A stretch of DNA of 64,000 nucleotides from Blastomonas aquatica (GCF_014639875.1 NZ_BMGD01000002.1:310001-374000); one strand, 5' to 3'. Positions 54,375-63,056 are shown, counted from the first letter of the stretch. Notes: a model not told the origin generated them from the sequence alone. Made by a program: numbers and translations.

Positions 54375-55631
54375 ATGCGCCGCGTAGTCATAACGGGTTT
54401 GGGACTGGTCACGCCGCTGGGGGCGGATGTCGGGACGGCATGGGCCAACCTCATTGCGGCAAAGTCCGGTGCCGGGCCGATCACCCGTTTCGACGCGACC
54501 GATTACAAATGCCGCATCGCCTGCGAGGTCAAGCCCACCGACCATCCTTATGGGTTCGATCCCAATCTGCGTGTCGACCACAAGGTCCAGCGCCAGGTCG
54601 ATCCGTTCATCATTTATGGTATCGATGCCGCCGGCCAGGCTCTGGAAGATGCCGGTCTCACCGAGATGACCGAGCAGCAGCAGTATCGCGCAGGTTGTTC
54701 GATCGGGTCTGGCATCGGCGGCCTGCCGGGTATCGAGAGTGAATCGTTGCTGCTCGCCGAAAAAGGCCCCGGCCGCGTCTCGCCGCACTTTGTTCACGGA
54801 CGCCTGATCAATCTGATCTCGGGCCAGGTCTCGATTAAATACGGGCTGAAGGGCCCCAACCATGCCGTCGTGACCGCGTGCTCGACCGGCGCGCACTCGA
54901 TTGGCGATGCGGCGCGGATGATCGCGCTCGATGATGCCGACATCATGCTCGCAGGCGGCGCCGAAGCGACGATCTGCCCGATCGGGATCGCCGGTTTCGC
55001 ACAGGCCCGCGCGCTCAACATGAGCTATAACGACCGCCCCGAACAGGCCAGCCGCCCCTATGACCGGGATCGCGATGGCTTTGTCATGGGCGAAGGCGCA
55101 GGCGTCGTGGTGCTTGAGGAATACGAACATGCCAAGGCGCGCGGCGCCAAGATCTATGCCGAGGTCGTCGGTTATGGCCTGTCGGGCGACGCGTATCATG
55201 TGACCGCGCCGCACCCCGATGGCGATGGCGCCTATCGCGCGATGGAAATGGCGCTGAAGCGTGCGAACATGACCCCGGCCGATATCGATTACATCAACGC
55301 GCACGGCACCTCGACGATGGCCGACACCATCGAGTTGGCCGCAGTCAAGCGGTTGTTCGGCGATGCCATTTCGGGCGTTTCGATGAGCTCGACCAAATCG
55401 GCGATCGGCCATCTGCTCGGCGGCGCGGGCGCGGTCGAGGCGATCTTCTGCATTCTGGCGATCCGCGACCAGATCGTGCCGCCAACGCTCAACCTCGATA
55501 ATCCGAGCGAGGGATGCGAGGGTGTCGACCTCGTTCCCCACACCGCCAGAAAGCGTGAGGTCAAGGCGGTGCTCAATAACAGCTTCGGCTTTGGCGGCAC
55601 CAATGCCAGCCTGATCATGAAGGCGGTCTGA
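54375..55631 (+). CDS. fabF: 3-oxoacyl-ACP synthase II
   Basis: 418 residues. Condenses acyl-ACP with malonyl-ACP. VITGLGLVTPLGADVGTAW at the start; the nucleophile Cys169 in TACSTGAHSIGDA; the histidines in NAHGTSTMADTIE and SAIGHLLGGAGAVEA. mltG begins 7 bases downstream. Confidence 0.97.
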   Translation: MRRVVITGLGLVTPLGADVGTAWANLIAAKSGAGPITRFDATDYKCRIACEVKPTDHPYGFDPNLRVDHKVQRQVDPFIIYGIDAAGQALEDAGLTEMTEQQQYRAGCSIGSGIGGLPGIESESLLLAEKGPGRVSPHFVHGRLINLISGQVSIKYGLKGPNHAVVTACSTGAHSIGDAARMIALDDADIMLAGGAEATICPIGIAGFAQARALNMSYNDRPEQASRPYDRDRDGFVMGEGAGVVVLEEYEHAKARGAKIYAEVVGYGLSGDAYHVTAPHPDGDGAYRAMEMALKRANMTPADIDYINAHGTSTMADTIELAAVKRLFGDAISGVSMSSTKSAIGHLLGGAGAVEAIFCILAIRDQIVPPTLNLDNPSEGCEGVDLVPHTARKREVKAVLNNSFGFGGTNASLIMKAV

Positions 55632-55638
55632 GGCGATC

Positions 55639-56613
55639 ATGCTGCGCCGTCTGGGATGCATCGTTCTGGCCGGGGCAGCGGCCCTGGTGCTGCTGATCGG
55701 CGGCAATTTCTATTGGGGCTGGACCAGCAACGGCCCGGCACAACAGGAACTGTCAATCGTCATCCCCGGCGGCAGCTCGCTCGCCCGGGCAGCGCAGGTG
55801 CTCGAAGATGAAGGCGCGATCAGCTCGGCAGGGTCGTTCCTCAACCGCGCCAGGGTGTTTGGCAGCGATGATCCGATCAAGGCAGGCGAGTTCATCATTC
55901 CCGCAGGCGCCAGCAATGCTCAGATCCTGAGCATCCTGCAGGGCAGCGATGTCGTGCTGCGCATGGTCACGGTGCCCGAGGGCATGCCCAGCATCCTGGT
56001 GCAGGAAAAGCTGATGCGCGAGCCTTTGCTGACCGGCGAGGTTCCGGTGCCCGAAGAAGGCTCGCTGCTGCCCGAAAGCTACAGCTTCGAGCGCGGTGAA
56101 AAGCGGATCGCGGTGATGCTGCGGATGCAGAAGGCGATGCAGGACACGATCGCCGAATTGTGGCCCCAGCGCTCGCCCGATACCGTGGTCAATACGCCCC
56201 AAGAGGCGATCACGCTGGCGGCGATCGTCGAGAAGGAAACCGGCAAGGCATCCGAAAGGCGGATGATCGCAGGCGTCTATTCCAACCGCATTCGCAAGGG
56301 CATGATGCTGCAGGCGGACCCGACGATCATCTATCCGATCACCCGCGGCAAGCCGCTGGGTCGGCGCATCCGCCAGTCCGAGATCGCTGACGTCAATGAC
56401 TACAACACCTATGCGATGACCGGGCTGCCCAAGGGCCCGATCACCAACCCGGGGCGCGCTTCGATCGAGGCGGTGCTCAACCCTGCACGTACCGAGGCGC
56501 TGTATTTCGTCGCCGATGGCACCGGCGGCCATGTGTTCGCCAACACGCTGGCCGATCACAACCGAAATGTCGAAAAGTGGTTTGCGCTGCGCCGCGCGCG
56601 CGGAGAAATGTAA
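55639..56613 (+). CDS. mltG: Endolytic murein transglycosylase MltG
   Basis: 324 residues with one N-terminal membrane helix (GCIVLAGAAALVLLIGGNFY). Cleaves growing glycan strands near the membrane. AAIVEKETGKASERRMIAGVYSNRI holds the catalytic Glu, and NTYAMTGLPKGPITNPGRASIEAVL is the conserved C-terminal block. Seven bases after fabF, the usual order in proteobacteria. Confidence 0.95.
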   Translation: MLRRLGCIVLAGAAALVLLIGGNFYWGWTSNGPAQQELSIVIPGGSSLARAAQVLEDEGAISSAGSFLNRARVFGSDDPIKAGEFIIPAGASNAQILSILQGSDVVLRMVTVPEGMPSILVQEKLMREPLLTGEVPVPEEGSLLPESYSFERGEKRIAVMLRMQKAMQDTIAELWPQRSPDTVVNTPQEAITLAAIVEKETGKASERRMIAGVYSNRIRKGMMLQADPTIIYPITRGKPLGRRIRQSEIADVNDYNTYAMTGLPKGPITNPGRASIEAVLNPARTEALYFVADGTGGHVFANTLADHNRNVEKWFALRRARGEM

Positions 56614-56663
56614 GCCCCTTCAGCGGATGATCAAACCGCGCTGTAAGCCCGGCTCTGCGAGCG

Positions 56664-57083
56664 TCAGCGGCTCCAGCGGCGCTTTTTTGCTGTCAGCGCC
56701 AGCCAGATGGCCAGCGCGATCGATCCTGCGACCAGCGCCTGGTAGCCCAACACTTCGGTGGTCAGGTTCGACGGGTCACGAAACAGCCATGCGTTTTGCA
56801 TAACCAATCCCGCCGCCGATGCCATGAACAGCCATAGCGCAAAATGGCGGCGCATCAGCAGCGCGATGACGCCTGCGGTTCCGGCAAATGTCGCCAACAC
56901 GAAACCATAAAATGCAATCGCCGGCCGGGATGCGTAAACCCCCTGCTGCTCGGGTGCCAGTTTGCTGACATCACCCAGACCGATCACCGGATCGAACAAC
57001 AATGCGACCAAGCCGATGATATTCCACGCGAGCAGGGCAATCGCCAGCAACCAGAACCAGCCTAGCGGGCGCGACATCAGCAT
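56664..57083 (-). CDS. Small multi-pass membrane protein, unknown function
   Basis: 139 residues with four hydrophobic helices: FWLLAIALLAWNIIGLVALL, AIAFYGFVLATFAGTAGVIALL, FALWLFMASAAGLVMQNAW and ALVAGSIALAIWLAL. The loop after helix 1 (DPVIGLGDVSKLAPEQQGVYASRP) resembles small hypothetical inner-membrane proteins common in sphingomonads. GGAG lies nine bases before the ATG at 57083; an in-frame start at 57107 is possible. Convergent with mltG. Confidence 0.7.
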   Translation of the reverse strand: MLMSRPLGWFWLLAIALLAWNIIGLVALLFDPVIGLGDVSKLAPEQQGVYASRPAIAFYGFVLATFAGTAGVIALLMRRHFALWLFMASAAGLVMQNAWLFRDPSNLTTEVLGYQALVAGSIALAIWLALTAKKRRWSR

Positions 57084-57305
57084 TCGAGTATCTCCAGAAC
57101 CATTCAAAAACGAGGCTTTGCGCCTCTTTCGGCAACCATGTCACGTAACCATGCCCGCGGTCCAACCGGACTGTCTTCGCATATACGTTCAATTCATCGA
57201 AAAAAGCGATCAGGTCAGCCCAATCAATTCATTTCACACAGCGCGGTGTGCTAGCTATATGCTGCACCGCAAAACAATTTTCCATCGTTCAAAGGAATTT
57301 CCATT

Positions 57306-57851
57306 ATGATCGGACGTCACGTTCCCAATGTATGCCTGAAAACGCGCGTGCGCGACGACAGCATCGAAGGTCCCAACCCGTTCCGCTGGCAGGACCAGTT
57401 GACCGGCGATCTGCTGGATGGCAAGCGCGTGATCATTTTCTCGCTCCCTGGCGCGTTTACGCCGACCTGCTCGACGTCGCAGGTCCCCGGTTTTGAGGCC
57501 TTGTACGATGATTTCCTCGCTGAAGGCATCGACGAGATCTATTGCGTGTCGGTCAATGACGCGTTCGTGATGTACCAGTGGGGCAAGTCGCTTGGCGTGC
57601 AGAAGGTCAAGCTGCTTCCCGATGGTTCGGCAGACTTTACCCGTCGCATGGGCATGCTGATCCGCAAGGACCATGTCGGCTTTGGCGAACGCAGCTGGCG
57701 TTATGCGATGGTCGTTGAAAACGGCGTTGTGACCGATTGGTTCGAAGAGCCGGGAATCAACGATCAGGGCCTCGACAGCGATCCTTATGGCGAAACCGCA
57801 CCTGAAAACGTGCTCGCCAAGATCAAGGCAAAGCAGCACGAGCCCGCATAA
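57306..57851 (+). CDS. Peroxiredoxin (Prx5-type, thiol or glutathione dependent)
   Basis: 181 residues. Reduces peroxides. The peroxidatic cysteine is in LPGAFTPTCSTSQVPGFE; the following VSVNDAFVMYQWGKSLG is typical of the AhpE/Prx5 group, and GERSWRYAMVVENGVV is conserved. A second reactive cysteine lies at IYCVSVND. Cytoplasmic, monocistronic, with a strong terminator after it. Confidence 0.92.
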   Translation: MIGRHVPNVCLKTRVRDDSIEGPNPFRWQDQLTGDLLDGKRVIIFSLPGAFTPTCSTSQVPGFEALYDDFLAEGIDEIYCVSVNDAFVMYQWGKSLGVQKVKLLPDGSADFTRRMGMLIRKDHVGFGERSWRYAMVVENGVVTDWFEEPGINDQGLDSDPYGETAPENVLAKIKAKQHEPA

Positions 57852-57888
57852 GGCGGCTGCACCACACTATCCCTAACGGGTCGCAAGC

Positions 57889-57923
57889 GGGGGCGCGGAG
57901 CATTTATGTTCCGCGCCCCCTTT
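57889..57923 (+). terminator. Rho-independent terminator after the peroxiredoxin gene
   Basis: GGGGGCGCGGA pairs perfectly with TCCGCGCCCCC around a 10-base loop, followed by TTTGTGTGTT. Confidence 0.8.
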
Positions 57924-57955
57924 GTGTGTTCGGGCTGCCGGGCTAAGGCGTGTTG

Positions 57956-58477
57956 ATGCGACGCGAGCCGATCATCATGACCGCGAGTATGGGTGCGGCC
58001 GATCGGGCCTGGGCCAACGCGCTGCGCCGCGCGCATTTTCCGCCAGAGCGCAACGTCCTCGACGCTCACATCACTTTGTTTCACCATCTGCCCGGAGCCT
58101 ATGAGGCCGAGGCCGTCACTCGCACCAAGGCACTGGTGGCAGAATTCGCGGCGCCCGATGCGACGTTGTCCGAGCTGATGAATCTGGGGCGCGGGGTAGC
58201 CTATCGCATCCATTCACCCGCTCTTCTGGCGATTCGCGACGCGATGGCCAATGGCATGCACGGCCTGCTCACCGCGCAGGATCAGGGCCAGCCCAAGCTC
58301 CACATCACCGTGCAGAACAAGGCAGAACCGGCAGCGGCAAAAGCGTTGCTGCAGCAGTTAACCGCCGAGTTCGCCCCGCGGCCATTGGTGATCACCGGGC
58401 TGGCATTGCACCGGTACATGGGCGGGCCGTGGGAGCCGATCGGCGAATGGCGGTTCCGGGGTCGCCAGCGAGCATAG
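57956..58477 (+). CDS. 2'-5' RNA ligase-like (2H phosphoesterase) protein
   Basis: 173 residues. The two histidine motifs of the 2H superfamily are HITLF and HITVQ, about 85 residues apart. Family members cleave or join 2'-5' or cyclic phosphodiester bonds in RNA or nucleotides; the substrate here is unknown. The ATG at 57956 is preceded by in-frame GTG and TTG codons (57950, 57953) that could also start it. Confidence 0.82.
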   Translation: MRREPIIMTASMGAADRAWANALRRAHFPPERNVLDAHITLFHHLPGAYEAEAVTRTKALVAEFAAPDATLSELMNLGRGVAYRIHSPALLAIRDAMANGMHGLLTAQDQGQPKLHITVQNKAEPAAAKALLQQLTAEFAPRPLVITGLALHRYMGGPWEPIGEWRFRGRQRA

Positions 58478-58508
58478 CCACCAGCGAGCATAGCCAATAG
58501 CCAGCTGT

Positions 58509-59006
58509 TTATAGCCGCAAAGCCCGCAGCCCTGCACGCGCGGCGATCATCAGTGTCGAAAGGATCGCGGCCCCGGTCAGCGCGAACTTGAGCGGGGTCA
58601 GCACCGTCTTGGTGCCGAGCAGATCACCCCGACCACTCAGGGCCAGCAGCTGAACGATGTTCTCGGCGTAATCCGTGAGCATTCCCGCCAGCATGACAAA
58701 CGCAACCCACCGTGCAGAACCTCCCCCCAGCCGGATCGCCAGCCCGGCAAAGAACGCACCATAAGCCAGCGGGTAAAGCCCGTCATAGATCAGCGTGGCA
58801 TGCGCATGCACATCGCGCTGCCAGGGCGAATATTGCGCTAGCAATGCGCGCGCCGACGCATCGGTCATCGTCAGGTCGAGCAACCCGCCGATCGCCTCCC
58901 CGGTCTGCCGCAGCAGCCCGGCGAGCAGCACCATCGCGGCAAAGCTGATTGCAAGCACAGAGGTGCGGGCAAGGCGCGGCATTGCGGACGGCACGGGTTC
59001 GGGCAA
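58509..59006 (-). CDS. Four-helix membrane protein, unknown function
   Basis: About 165 residues with four hydrophobic helices (VLAISFAAMVLLAGLL, GLYPLAYGAFFAGLAI, WVAFVMLAGMLTDYAENIVQ, FALTGAAILSTLMIAARAGL). Several in-frame starts exist: TTG at 59012 and 59006 and ATG at 58982; AGGAGAGG upstream best fits the TTG at 59006. I recall similar unnamed sphingomonad membrane proteins. Convergent with the 2H gene, 31 bases apart. Confidence 0.62.
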   Translation of the reverse strand: MPEPVPSAMPRLARTSVLAISFAAMVLLAGLLRQTGEAIGGLLDLTMTDASARALLAQYSPWQRDVHAHATLIYDGLYPLAYGAFFAGLAIRLGGGSARWVAFVMLAGMLTDYAENIVQLLALSGRGDLLGTKTVLTPLKFALTGAAILSTLMIAARAGLRALRL

Positions 59007-59012
59007 CTGCAA

Positions 59013-59517
59013 CCTCTCCTGAAGCTGGCACGGTCGACCCGGGCGATTGCGATCCCGGCATCATGCCTGTGCCGACCGTCAGGGGCAATCGCGATGATGC
59101 ATCCGCCGGTCTGGCCGCGCGGCAGGGCCTCGCTGGCGATGGAAGAGACGTATACCGGCAACTGACGGGTCACTCGCCAGCCCTGCGACCGGCGGGCCAG
59201 AGCGTCAATTCTCGGATGCTTTTGCGAGGGAGAGTGCCGTTGCGGCAGGGTGACTGGCGGAGCGGGTGGTTTTCTCAAGTTAAGTGTATGTATATGATAT
59301 CATTTTTTAATTATAGAGCCACAGAAATCGGTCCCACATAGCGTACCCTGGATGCCTTATACGCCATTAAAACCGTACCGGGACTATGCCAAATTACGAT
59401 ATCGTTGTCTAATGCTTTCGAGCATTTCGCGAACAGTCTCAACTGTTGCGGAAACAACTGCGATTGGCGAGGAACCGATTTTCAACGATGCGCAAATGCG
59501 TAGCTCTTGGCCGCGAT
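59013..59517. other. AT-richer gap with no confident gene
   Basis: About 500 bases. The part 59280-59400 is notably AT-rich (including TTTTTTAATTATAGAG). A short minus-strand frame (59384-59485, TTG start) encodes a 33-residue peptide ending SATVETVREMLESIRQRY. Its position relative to the repeat at 59518 matches the neighbouring gene-repeat units, so it may be a remnant gene. Confidence 0.3.
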
Positions 59518-59630
59518 GGGGCCGACAACAAAATTTCTCGTCTTGGTGGCCAGGTTGCTGAAGCCGCATGTCAGGTTTCGAGAGGGCTCCAAGCGGCAGC
59601 AGATGACCGGAGATGGGTGGTTAGCTGCCG
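59518..59630 (-). repeat. Cassette-type repeat, copy 1
   Basis: On the plus strand it starts GGGGCCGACAACAAAATTTC and ends GAGATGGGTGGTTAGCTGCC. It is the most degenerate of the six copies. The stop codon of the next minus-strand gene (59621-59623) lies inside its edge. Confidence 0.6.
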
Positions 59631-60031
59631 ACCCCGTGAACCCTGCAAGATACCTGCGCGCAAGTCGCGACCAAGTCCGCTCCGATGGCAGGGCTCATCT
59701 CTACGAAGACCAATTCGCCCGAGATAACGGCGTCGACCTTCCGGTCGAGCAGGCCTGCATGTGCCTCATGATACTCTGCCGCGGCGCTCGGGTGTGGGGG
59801 TGTATACAGCCTGGCTAGGTCATTCAGTCTCCCGGGATGCTGCCGCGTAGTGGTGCCGAAATAGACGACGATGTTGCCTTCACGGAAGTCATCCATTTGC
59901 AGCGCATCGACACCGTTTAAGAGCACTTCGCAGCCACTGCCGTCCGACCTGCTAAAGAACATTCGGCAGTTTTTCCCTTGCATCACAAGGCCGTCGAAGG
60001 TGGCATCATGCAGTGGAAGTTCTTCAACCAT
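59621..60031 (-). CDS. Hypothetical protein in the repeat-gene array
   Basis: 136 residues, no signal peptide or membrane helix. The sequence (MVEELPLHDATFDGLVMQGK, then CRMFFSRSDGSGCEVLLNGV and EGNIVVYFGTTTRQHPGRL) looks like a compact beta-rich domain. No family recognised. It stops in repeat copy 1 and starts 37 bases from repeat copy 2. A GTG directly before the ATG is an alternative start. Small, unlinked genes of this kind are often toxins, immunity proteins or phage-related, but nothing here decides. Confidence 0.6.
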   Translation of the reverse strand: MVEELPLHDATFDGLVMQGKNCRMFFSRSDGSGCEVLLNGVDALQMDDFREGNIVVYFGTTTRQHPGRLNDLARLYTPPHPSAAAEYHEAHAGLLDRKVDAVISGELVFVEMSPAIGADLVATCAQVSCRVHGVGS

Positions 60032-60067
60032 CACTCGAGATTAACCGCTGATCTGTCGGTCGGCTAC

Positions 60068-60178
60068 GGGGTCGTTTCAAGAATTTCGGGTTCTGGCCGC
60101 GCTCAAGCGATAGCTGCCGCATCGATCCCGGGAGCGGACCGATACGTCGGGCACAACCGTTTGTGGCTGGGATAGCGA
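60068..60178 (-). repeat. Cassette-type repeat, copy 2
   Basis: Plus-strand start GGGGTCGTTTCAAGAATTTC and end AACCGTTTGTGGCTGGGATA, with GCGATAGCTGCC inside. The next minus-strand gene stops three bases beyond it. Confidence 0.65.
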
Positions 60179-60180
60179 AC

Positions 60181-60453
60181 CTAGGCCGACCACAGTCGGT
60201 CGAAGTCCGCCAGTTCCATTTCAGGATTTTCGGATTGCGCGATGTTTGCGAGGTCGAAGACGCCCCGGCCGAACTTTGTTGGCTGGCCGGGATGCCGGTG
60301 AACAATACTCCCGTTCAAATCGAAGCCGAGTTCGCGTGTGACGGCACCATGCTCATCAACCTCGGTAAGAATGCGGGACAGGCCCCACACGTCGGCAAGG
60401 CCGCTGAGGTCCGCCTCTGCCCATATCAGGATGCGCTGCATGGTATCGAGCAT
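60181..60453 (-). CDS. Hypothetical protein in the repeat-gene array
   Basis: 90 residues, soluble. MQRILIWAEADLSGLADVWG and VTRELGFDLNGSIVHRHPGQ suggest a small alpha/beta protein; the end (ENPEMELADFDRLWSA) is acidic. No family recognised. It stops at repeat copy 2; upstream it is cut off from repeat copy 3 by the insertion sequence. In-frame ATGs at 60453 and 60441 could both start it. Composition and codon pattern support coding. Confidence 0.55.
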   Translation of the reverse strand: MLDTMQRILIWAEADLSGLADVWGLSRILTEVDEHGAVTRELGFDLNGSIVHRHPGQPTKFGRGVFDLANIAQSENPEMELADFDRLWSA

Positions 60454-60544
60454 AACTCCGCTGCAAATGGCCGCAATTGATATCGTGGACGGCTCTCCAC
60501 CCCGCGGGATAATTTCTGCGGATCAGTCGGAGAGGAGAGTGACG

Positions 60545-61573
60545 ATGGAGCAAGTATCAGTTGTTGGGCTGGATCTGGCAAAGTCTGTTTTCCAGGTTCA
60601 CGGTGTCAATGCGCAGGGCGAGGCTGTCCTGCGGCGCAAGCTTTCCCGCGGTCAGCTACTGAAGCTGTTCGAGAAGCTGCCGCCCTGCCTTGTCGGTATG
60701 GAGGCGTGCGCCTCGGCGCATCATTGGGCGCGGGAGCTGGCTGCACTGGGGCATCAGGTGAAGCTGATGCCGCCGCAATACGTGAAGCCCTATGTGAAGC
60801 GCGGCAAGAACGATGCTGCCGATGCCGAGGCGATCTGCGAGGCGGTGACGCGGCCGACGATGCGGTTCGTCGGCGTGAAGTCGCCGGACCAGCAGGCGAC
60901 CATAATGCTGCACCGGGTGCGCAAGATCCTGACCCGCCAGCGCACCCAGCTCAGCAATGCCCTGCGCGCCCACATGGCCGAGTTCGGCGTCACCGCAGCA
61001 ATCGGGCGTGGGGGACTGGATCGGCTGATCGCAGTCATCGCCGGTCAGCATGATGCGCGGTTGCCTGACGAGGCACGAGCCTGCCTTTTTGTGCTGAGCA
61101 CGCAGCTCGAGATGGTCAAGAACCAGATCCTCGACAATGACCGGCGTATCCTGGCCGATGCCCGCAGGACCGAGGCAGGCCGGAGGCTCATGAAGATACC
61201 AGGCATCGGCCCGTTGCTGGCCAGTGCGATCGTGGCATGCGTCCCCGACCCTTCCACCTTCGGCGGCGGGCGAAGCCTGTCGGCATGGATCGGCCTCACA
61301 CCGCGCCAGAACTCGAGCGGCGGCAAGGAGCGGCTTGGCAGTATCACCAAGGCGGGCAACACCTATCTGCGCGAGCTGCTCGTGGTCGGCGCTATGGCGG
61401 TGGTCCGGCGCGCCAAGCAGGGCAGCGCGAAGTGGCCATGGGTGGCGCAGCTGCTCGAGCGCAAGAAGCCCAAAGTCGCCGCTGTCGCGCTGGCAAACAA
61501 GAATGCTCGGATCATCTGGGCGATGATGGCGACAGGCGAGCCTTACCGCGAACCGGAGTTGGCGGCAGCCTAA
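60545..61573 (+). CDS. IS110-family transposase
   Basis: 342 residues. The N-terminal DEDD domain starts VSVVGLDLAKSVFQVHG (Asp10) and includes GMEACASAHHWARELAALGH, and KRGKNDAADAEAICEAV. The C-terminal transposase_20 domain has LMKIPGIGPLLASAIVACV, FGGGRSLSAWIGLTPRQNSSGGK and the serine-containing loop. Both domains appear complete, so it may be active. ATG at 60545 has GGAGAGGAG upstream. Confidence 0.93.
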   Translation: MEQVSVVGLDLAKSVFQVHGVNAQGEAVLRRKLSRGQLLKLFEKLPPCLVGMEACASAHHWARELAALGHQVKLMPPQYVKPYVKRGKNDAADAEAICEAVTRPTMRFVGVKSPDQQATIMLHRVRKILTRQRTQLSNALRAHMAEFGVTAAIGRGGLDRLIAVIAGQHDARLPDEARACLFVLSTQLEMVKNQILDNDRRILADARRTEAGRRLMKIPGIGPLLASAIVACVPDPSTFGGGRSLSAWIGLTPRQNSSGGKERLGSITKAGNTYLRELLVVGAMAVVRRAKQGSAKWPWVAQLLERKKPKVAAVALANKNARIIWAMMATGEPYREPELAAA

Positions 61574-61831
61574 GAGATCGCGCCCCAAGGCGCTAATCAA
61601 GTTGGAGAGGGCAGACTGAACTGACGCAAAAAGCCGGTTGAAACCGCCGGAGCAGGAAAACCCGTCCGACCCCAGCACTTCGAGTGCGTGCAATTGGGAG
61701 GGACCTGAACCGCGCGAATGGCATCAGGGCCAGCGGCCACACAAAGCCGCGCAGATAGGCCGGACACATGGGCGCCTCGACCAGCCAGCGCAGTGCAGAA
61801 TACCCCTTGCCAACGGAGAGCCGTCCACACA
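61574..61831 (+). other. 3' non-coding part of the insertion sequence
   Basis: About 250 bases between the transposase stop and the right inverted repeat. No gene seen. It holds short palindromes (GCGCCTCGACC..., GGCCAGCGGCC) and, as in other IS1111-group elements, is probably the transposition end region. Confidence 0.5.
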
Positions 61832-61945
61832 GGGGTCGGCAAAAGAATTTCCGGTTTTGGAAAAGCCGCTGCGATAGCTGCCTGACCGATCTTGGGTGCG
61901 CACCCAGCAGCTGCCGATGGCCGTTTATGGGGTGGATTGCTGCCG
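61832..61945 (-). repeat. Cassette-type repeat, copy 3
   Basis: Plus-strand start GGGGTCGGCAAAAGAATTTC, internal GCTGCGATAGCTGCCTGACC and TTGGGTGCGCACCCA, end GGCCGTTTATGGGGTGGATT. It begins at the edge of the insertion sequence. The gene at 61948 stops three bases after it. Confidence 0.75.
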
Positions 61946-61947
61946 TT

Positions 61948-62646
61948 CTAGGCTGCTGCCGCCTGCTCCATGCTCTTGCGGTGCAAAAATGTTGCGGGAC
62001 CGATCTGTTCAGCTTCAAGCTCTCCGTGCTCTGCTGCTAGCGAGGCAAGAATGGACCAGCGATCTGACGGGCGTCCGCCATAAGCTTGAAGCTTGCGAGC
62101 ATTTAGGGGAGCGGTTCGTCGAACAAGATCGCCCACAGTTACGATGCCACTCGGCAATTCGCCGCGATCAGCATAAACTGGAAGCAGGCCGATAAGGCTT
62201 ATCACAAACGCAAGAAAAGCGACTTCCCAGCGCCCGATAAGCAGCAGCACAACCGCAGCAATCAGACCACCGCTAAAAATGAAGCCGCCAACCATACCGA
62301 TAGGAGTCATTCTGGTGGATGGAAGGCGAAGATCAGTTTCCCGGCTTAGCCTTTTAAATAGCTGATGAGGGTTGTCGCTACATTCTAACGATGTGCGGGG
62401 AGTGATGGACCGCTGTCTGTCAGCATCGAGCGACCGCCTGAAACGGTAGAAAGTCATAGATGAAGCGCATTTTCCGCTTTGTGCATCCCAATCGGGGGCA
62501 TGGGCACAAATAACCGAATATAGATCGCCGACAGTAGCGCAGCGTTCGGCTTCATCCTTCGAGACGGTGAACTCGAATACCTTCTCGACCTCTTCGATGA
62601 GATCGATTGCTCCCCACTCCGGGTCGAGATCGAGCGTGTTCTGCAT
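61948..62646 (-). CDS. Membrane protein with an acyl-carrier-like N-terminal segment
   Basis: 232 residues. Residues 11-48 (WGAIDLIEEVEKVFEF then TVSKDEAERCATVGDLYSVI) follow the helix pattern of acyl carrier proteins, but the usual DSL serine position reads Ala-Ile, so no phosphopantetheine site. Two membrane helices lie at 116-137 and 142-158. A second TVGDL segment at 170-174 starts a C-terminal domain of about 60 residues. I recognise no named family. The ATG at 62646 is chosen because the upstream frame only translates the repeat. It stops beside repeat copy 3. Confidence 0.6.
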   Translation of the reverse strand: MQNTLDLDPEWGAIDLIEEVEKVFEFTVSKDEAERCATVGDLYSVICAHAPDWDAQSGKCASSMTFYRFRRSLDADRQRSITPRTSLECSDNPHQLFKRLSRETDLRLPSTRMTPIGMVGGFIFSGGLIAAVVLLLIGRWEVAFLAFVISLIGLLPVYADRGELPSGIVTVGDLVRRTAPLNARKLQAYGGRPSDRWSILASLAAEHGELEAEQIGPATFLHRKSMEQAAAA

Positions 62647-62690
62647 GCTGCGATGATGCCATGGCGACGAAACTTGATCAATGTCCGCAA

Positions 62691-62797
62691 GGGGTCGGAA
62701 AAAGAATTTCGGGTTTGGCGCAATCGCTGCGATAGTTACCTGACCGGTCTTGGGTGCGCACCCACCGGCTGCCGATGGCCGTTTATGGGTGGAAGCG
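62691..62797 (-). repeat. Cassette-type repeat, copy 4
   Basis: Closest to copy 3: start GGGGTCGGAAAAAGAATTTC, internal CGCTGCGATAGTTACCTGAC and TTGGGTGCGCACCCA, end GGCCGTTTATGGGTGGAAGC. Lies 44 bases from the start of the gene at 62646; the next gene stops within two bases of its other end. Confidence 0.75.
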
Positions 62798-62798
62798 G

Positions 62799-63056
62799 TC
62801 ACTCTCCGTCGATCAAATCCGCCCCACCATGACGCTCTGGAGCGCCCCGTCGTGTCCGTCTGTCAAAAACGATATGCAGCACCACAACAACTGCAAAAAC
62901 ACCGAATGCGGATAAGGCCTCCAGGCTCTTCAAATTCCCTGTTACAATGCAGTAAACAATGAAAAGCCAAGCAGGAAAAGCGACCAGCGTGGTTGCTGCC
63001 TTTACCCACGCGGGAAGCGGCCGCCACCAGTTTCGATAGGATTGCTTCACTGCCAT
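62799..63056 (-). CDS. Small membrane protein in the repeat-gene array
   Basis: 85 residues with two membrane helices (KAATTLVAFPAWLFIVYCIV and ALSAFGVFAVVVVLHIVF) and a basic C-terminal end (DRRTRRGAPERHGG). No family recognised. It stops at repeat copy 4 and starts 36 bases from copy 5. No clear ribosome site. Function unknown. Confidence 0.5.
   Translation of the reverse strand: MAVKQSYRNWWRPLPAWVKAATTLVAFPAWLFIVYCIVTGNLKSLEALSAFGVFAVVVVLHIVFDRRTRRGAPERHGGADLIDGE

Larger units (their letters stand above)
60476..61831 (+). mobile_element. IS110-family (IS1111-group) insertion sequence
   Basis: About 1.36 kb carrying one transposase gene. GTGGACGGCTCTCC at 60485-60498 and GGAGAGCCGTCCAC at 61815-61828 are perfect 14-bp inverted repeats just inside the proposed ends, as in the IS1111 group, which has subterminal repeats. 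No target duplication is visible, as expected. The left flank ATGGCCGCA and the right flank AGGGGTCGG join to match the sequence before other repeat copies (ATGTCCGCAAGGGGTCGG at 62681), giving the insertion point. Confidence 0.8.

Noticed and set aside
61768-62040. Plus-strand frame across repeat copy 3
   Set aside because: It mainly translates the repeat and the antisense of the gene at 61948.
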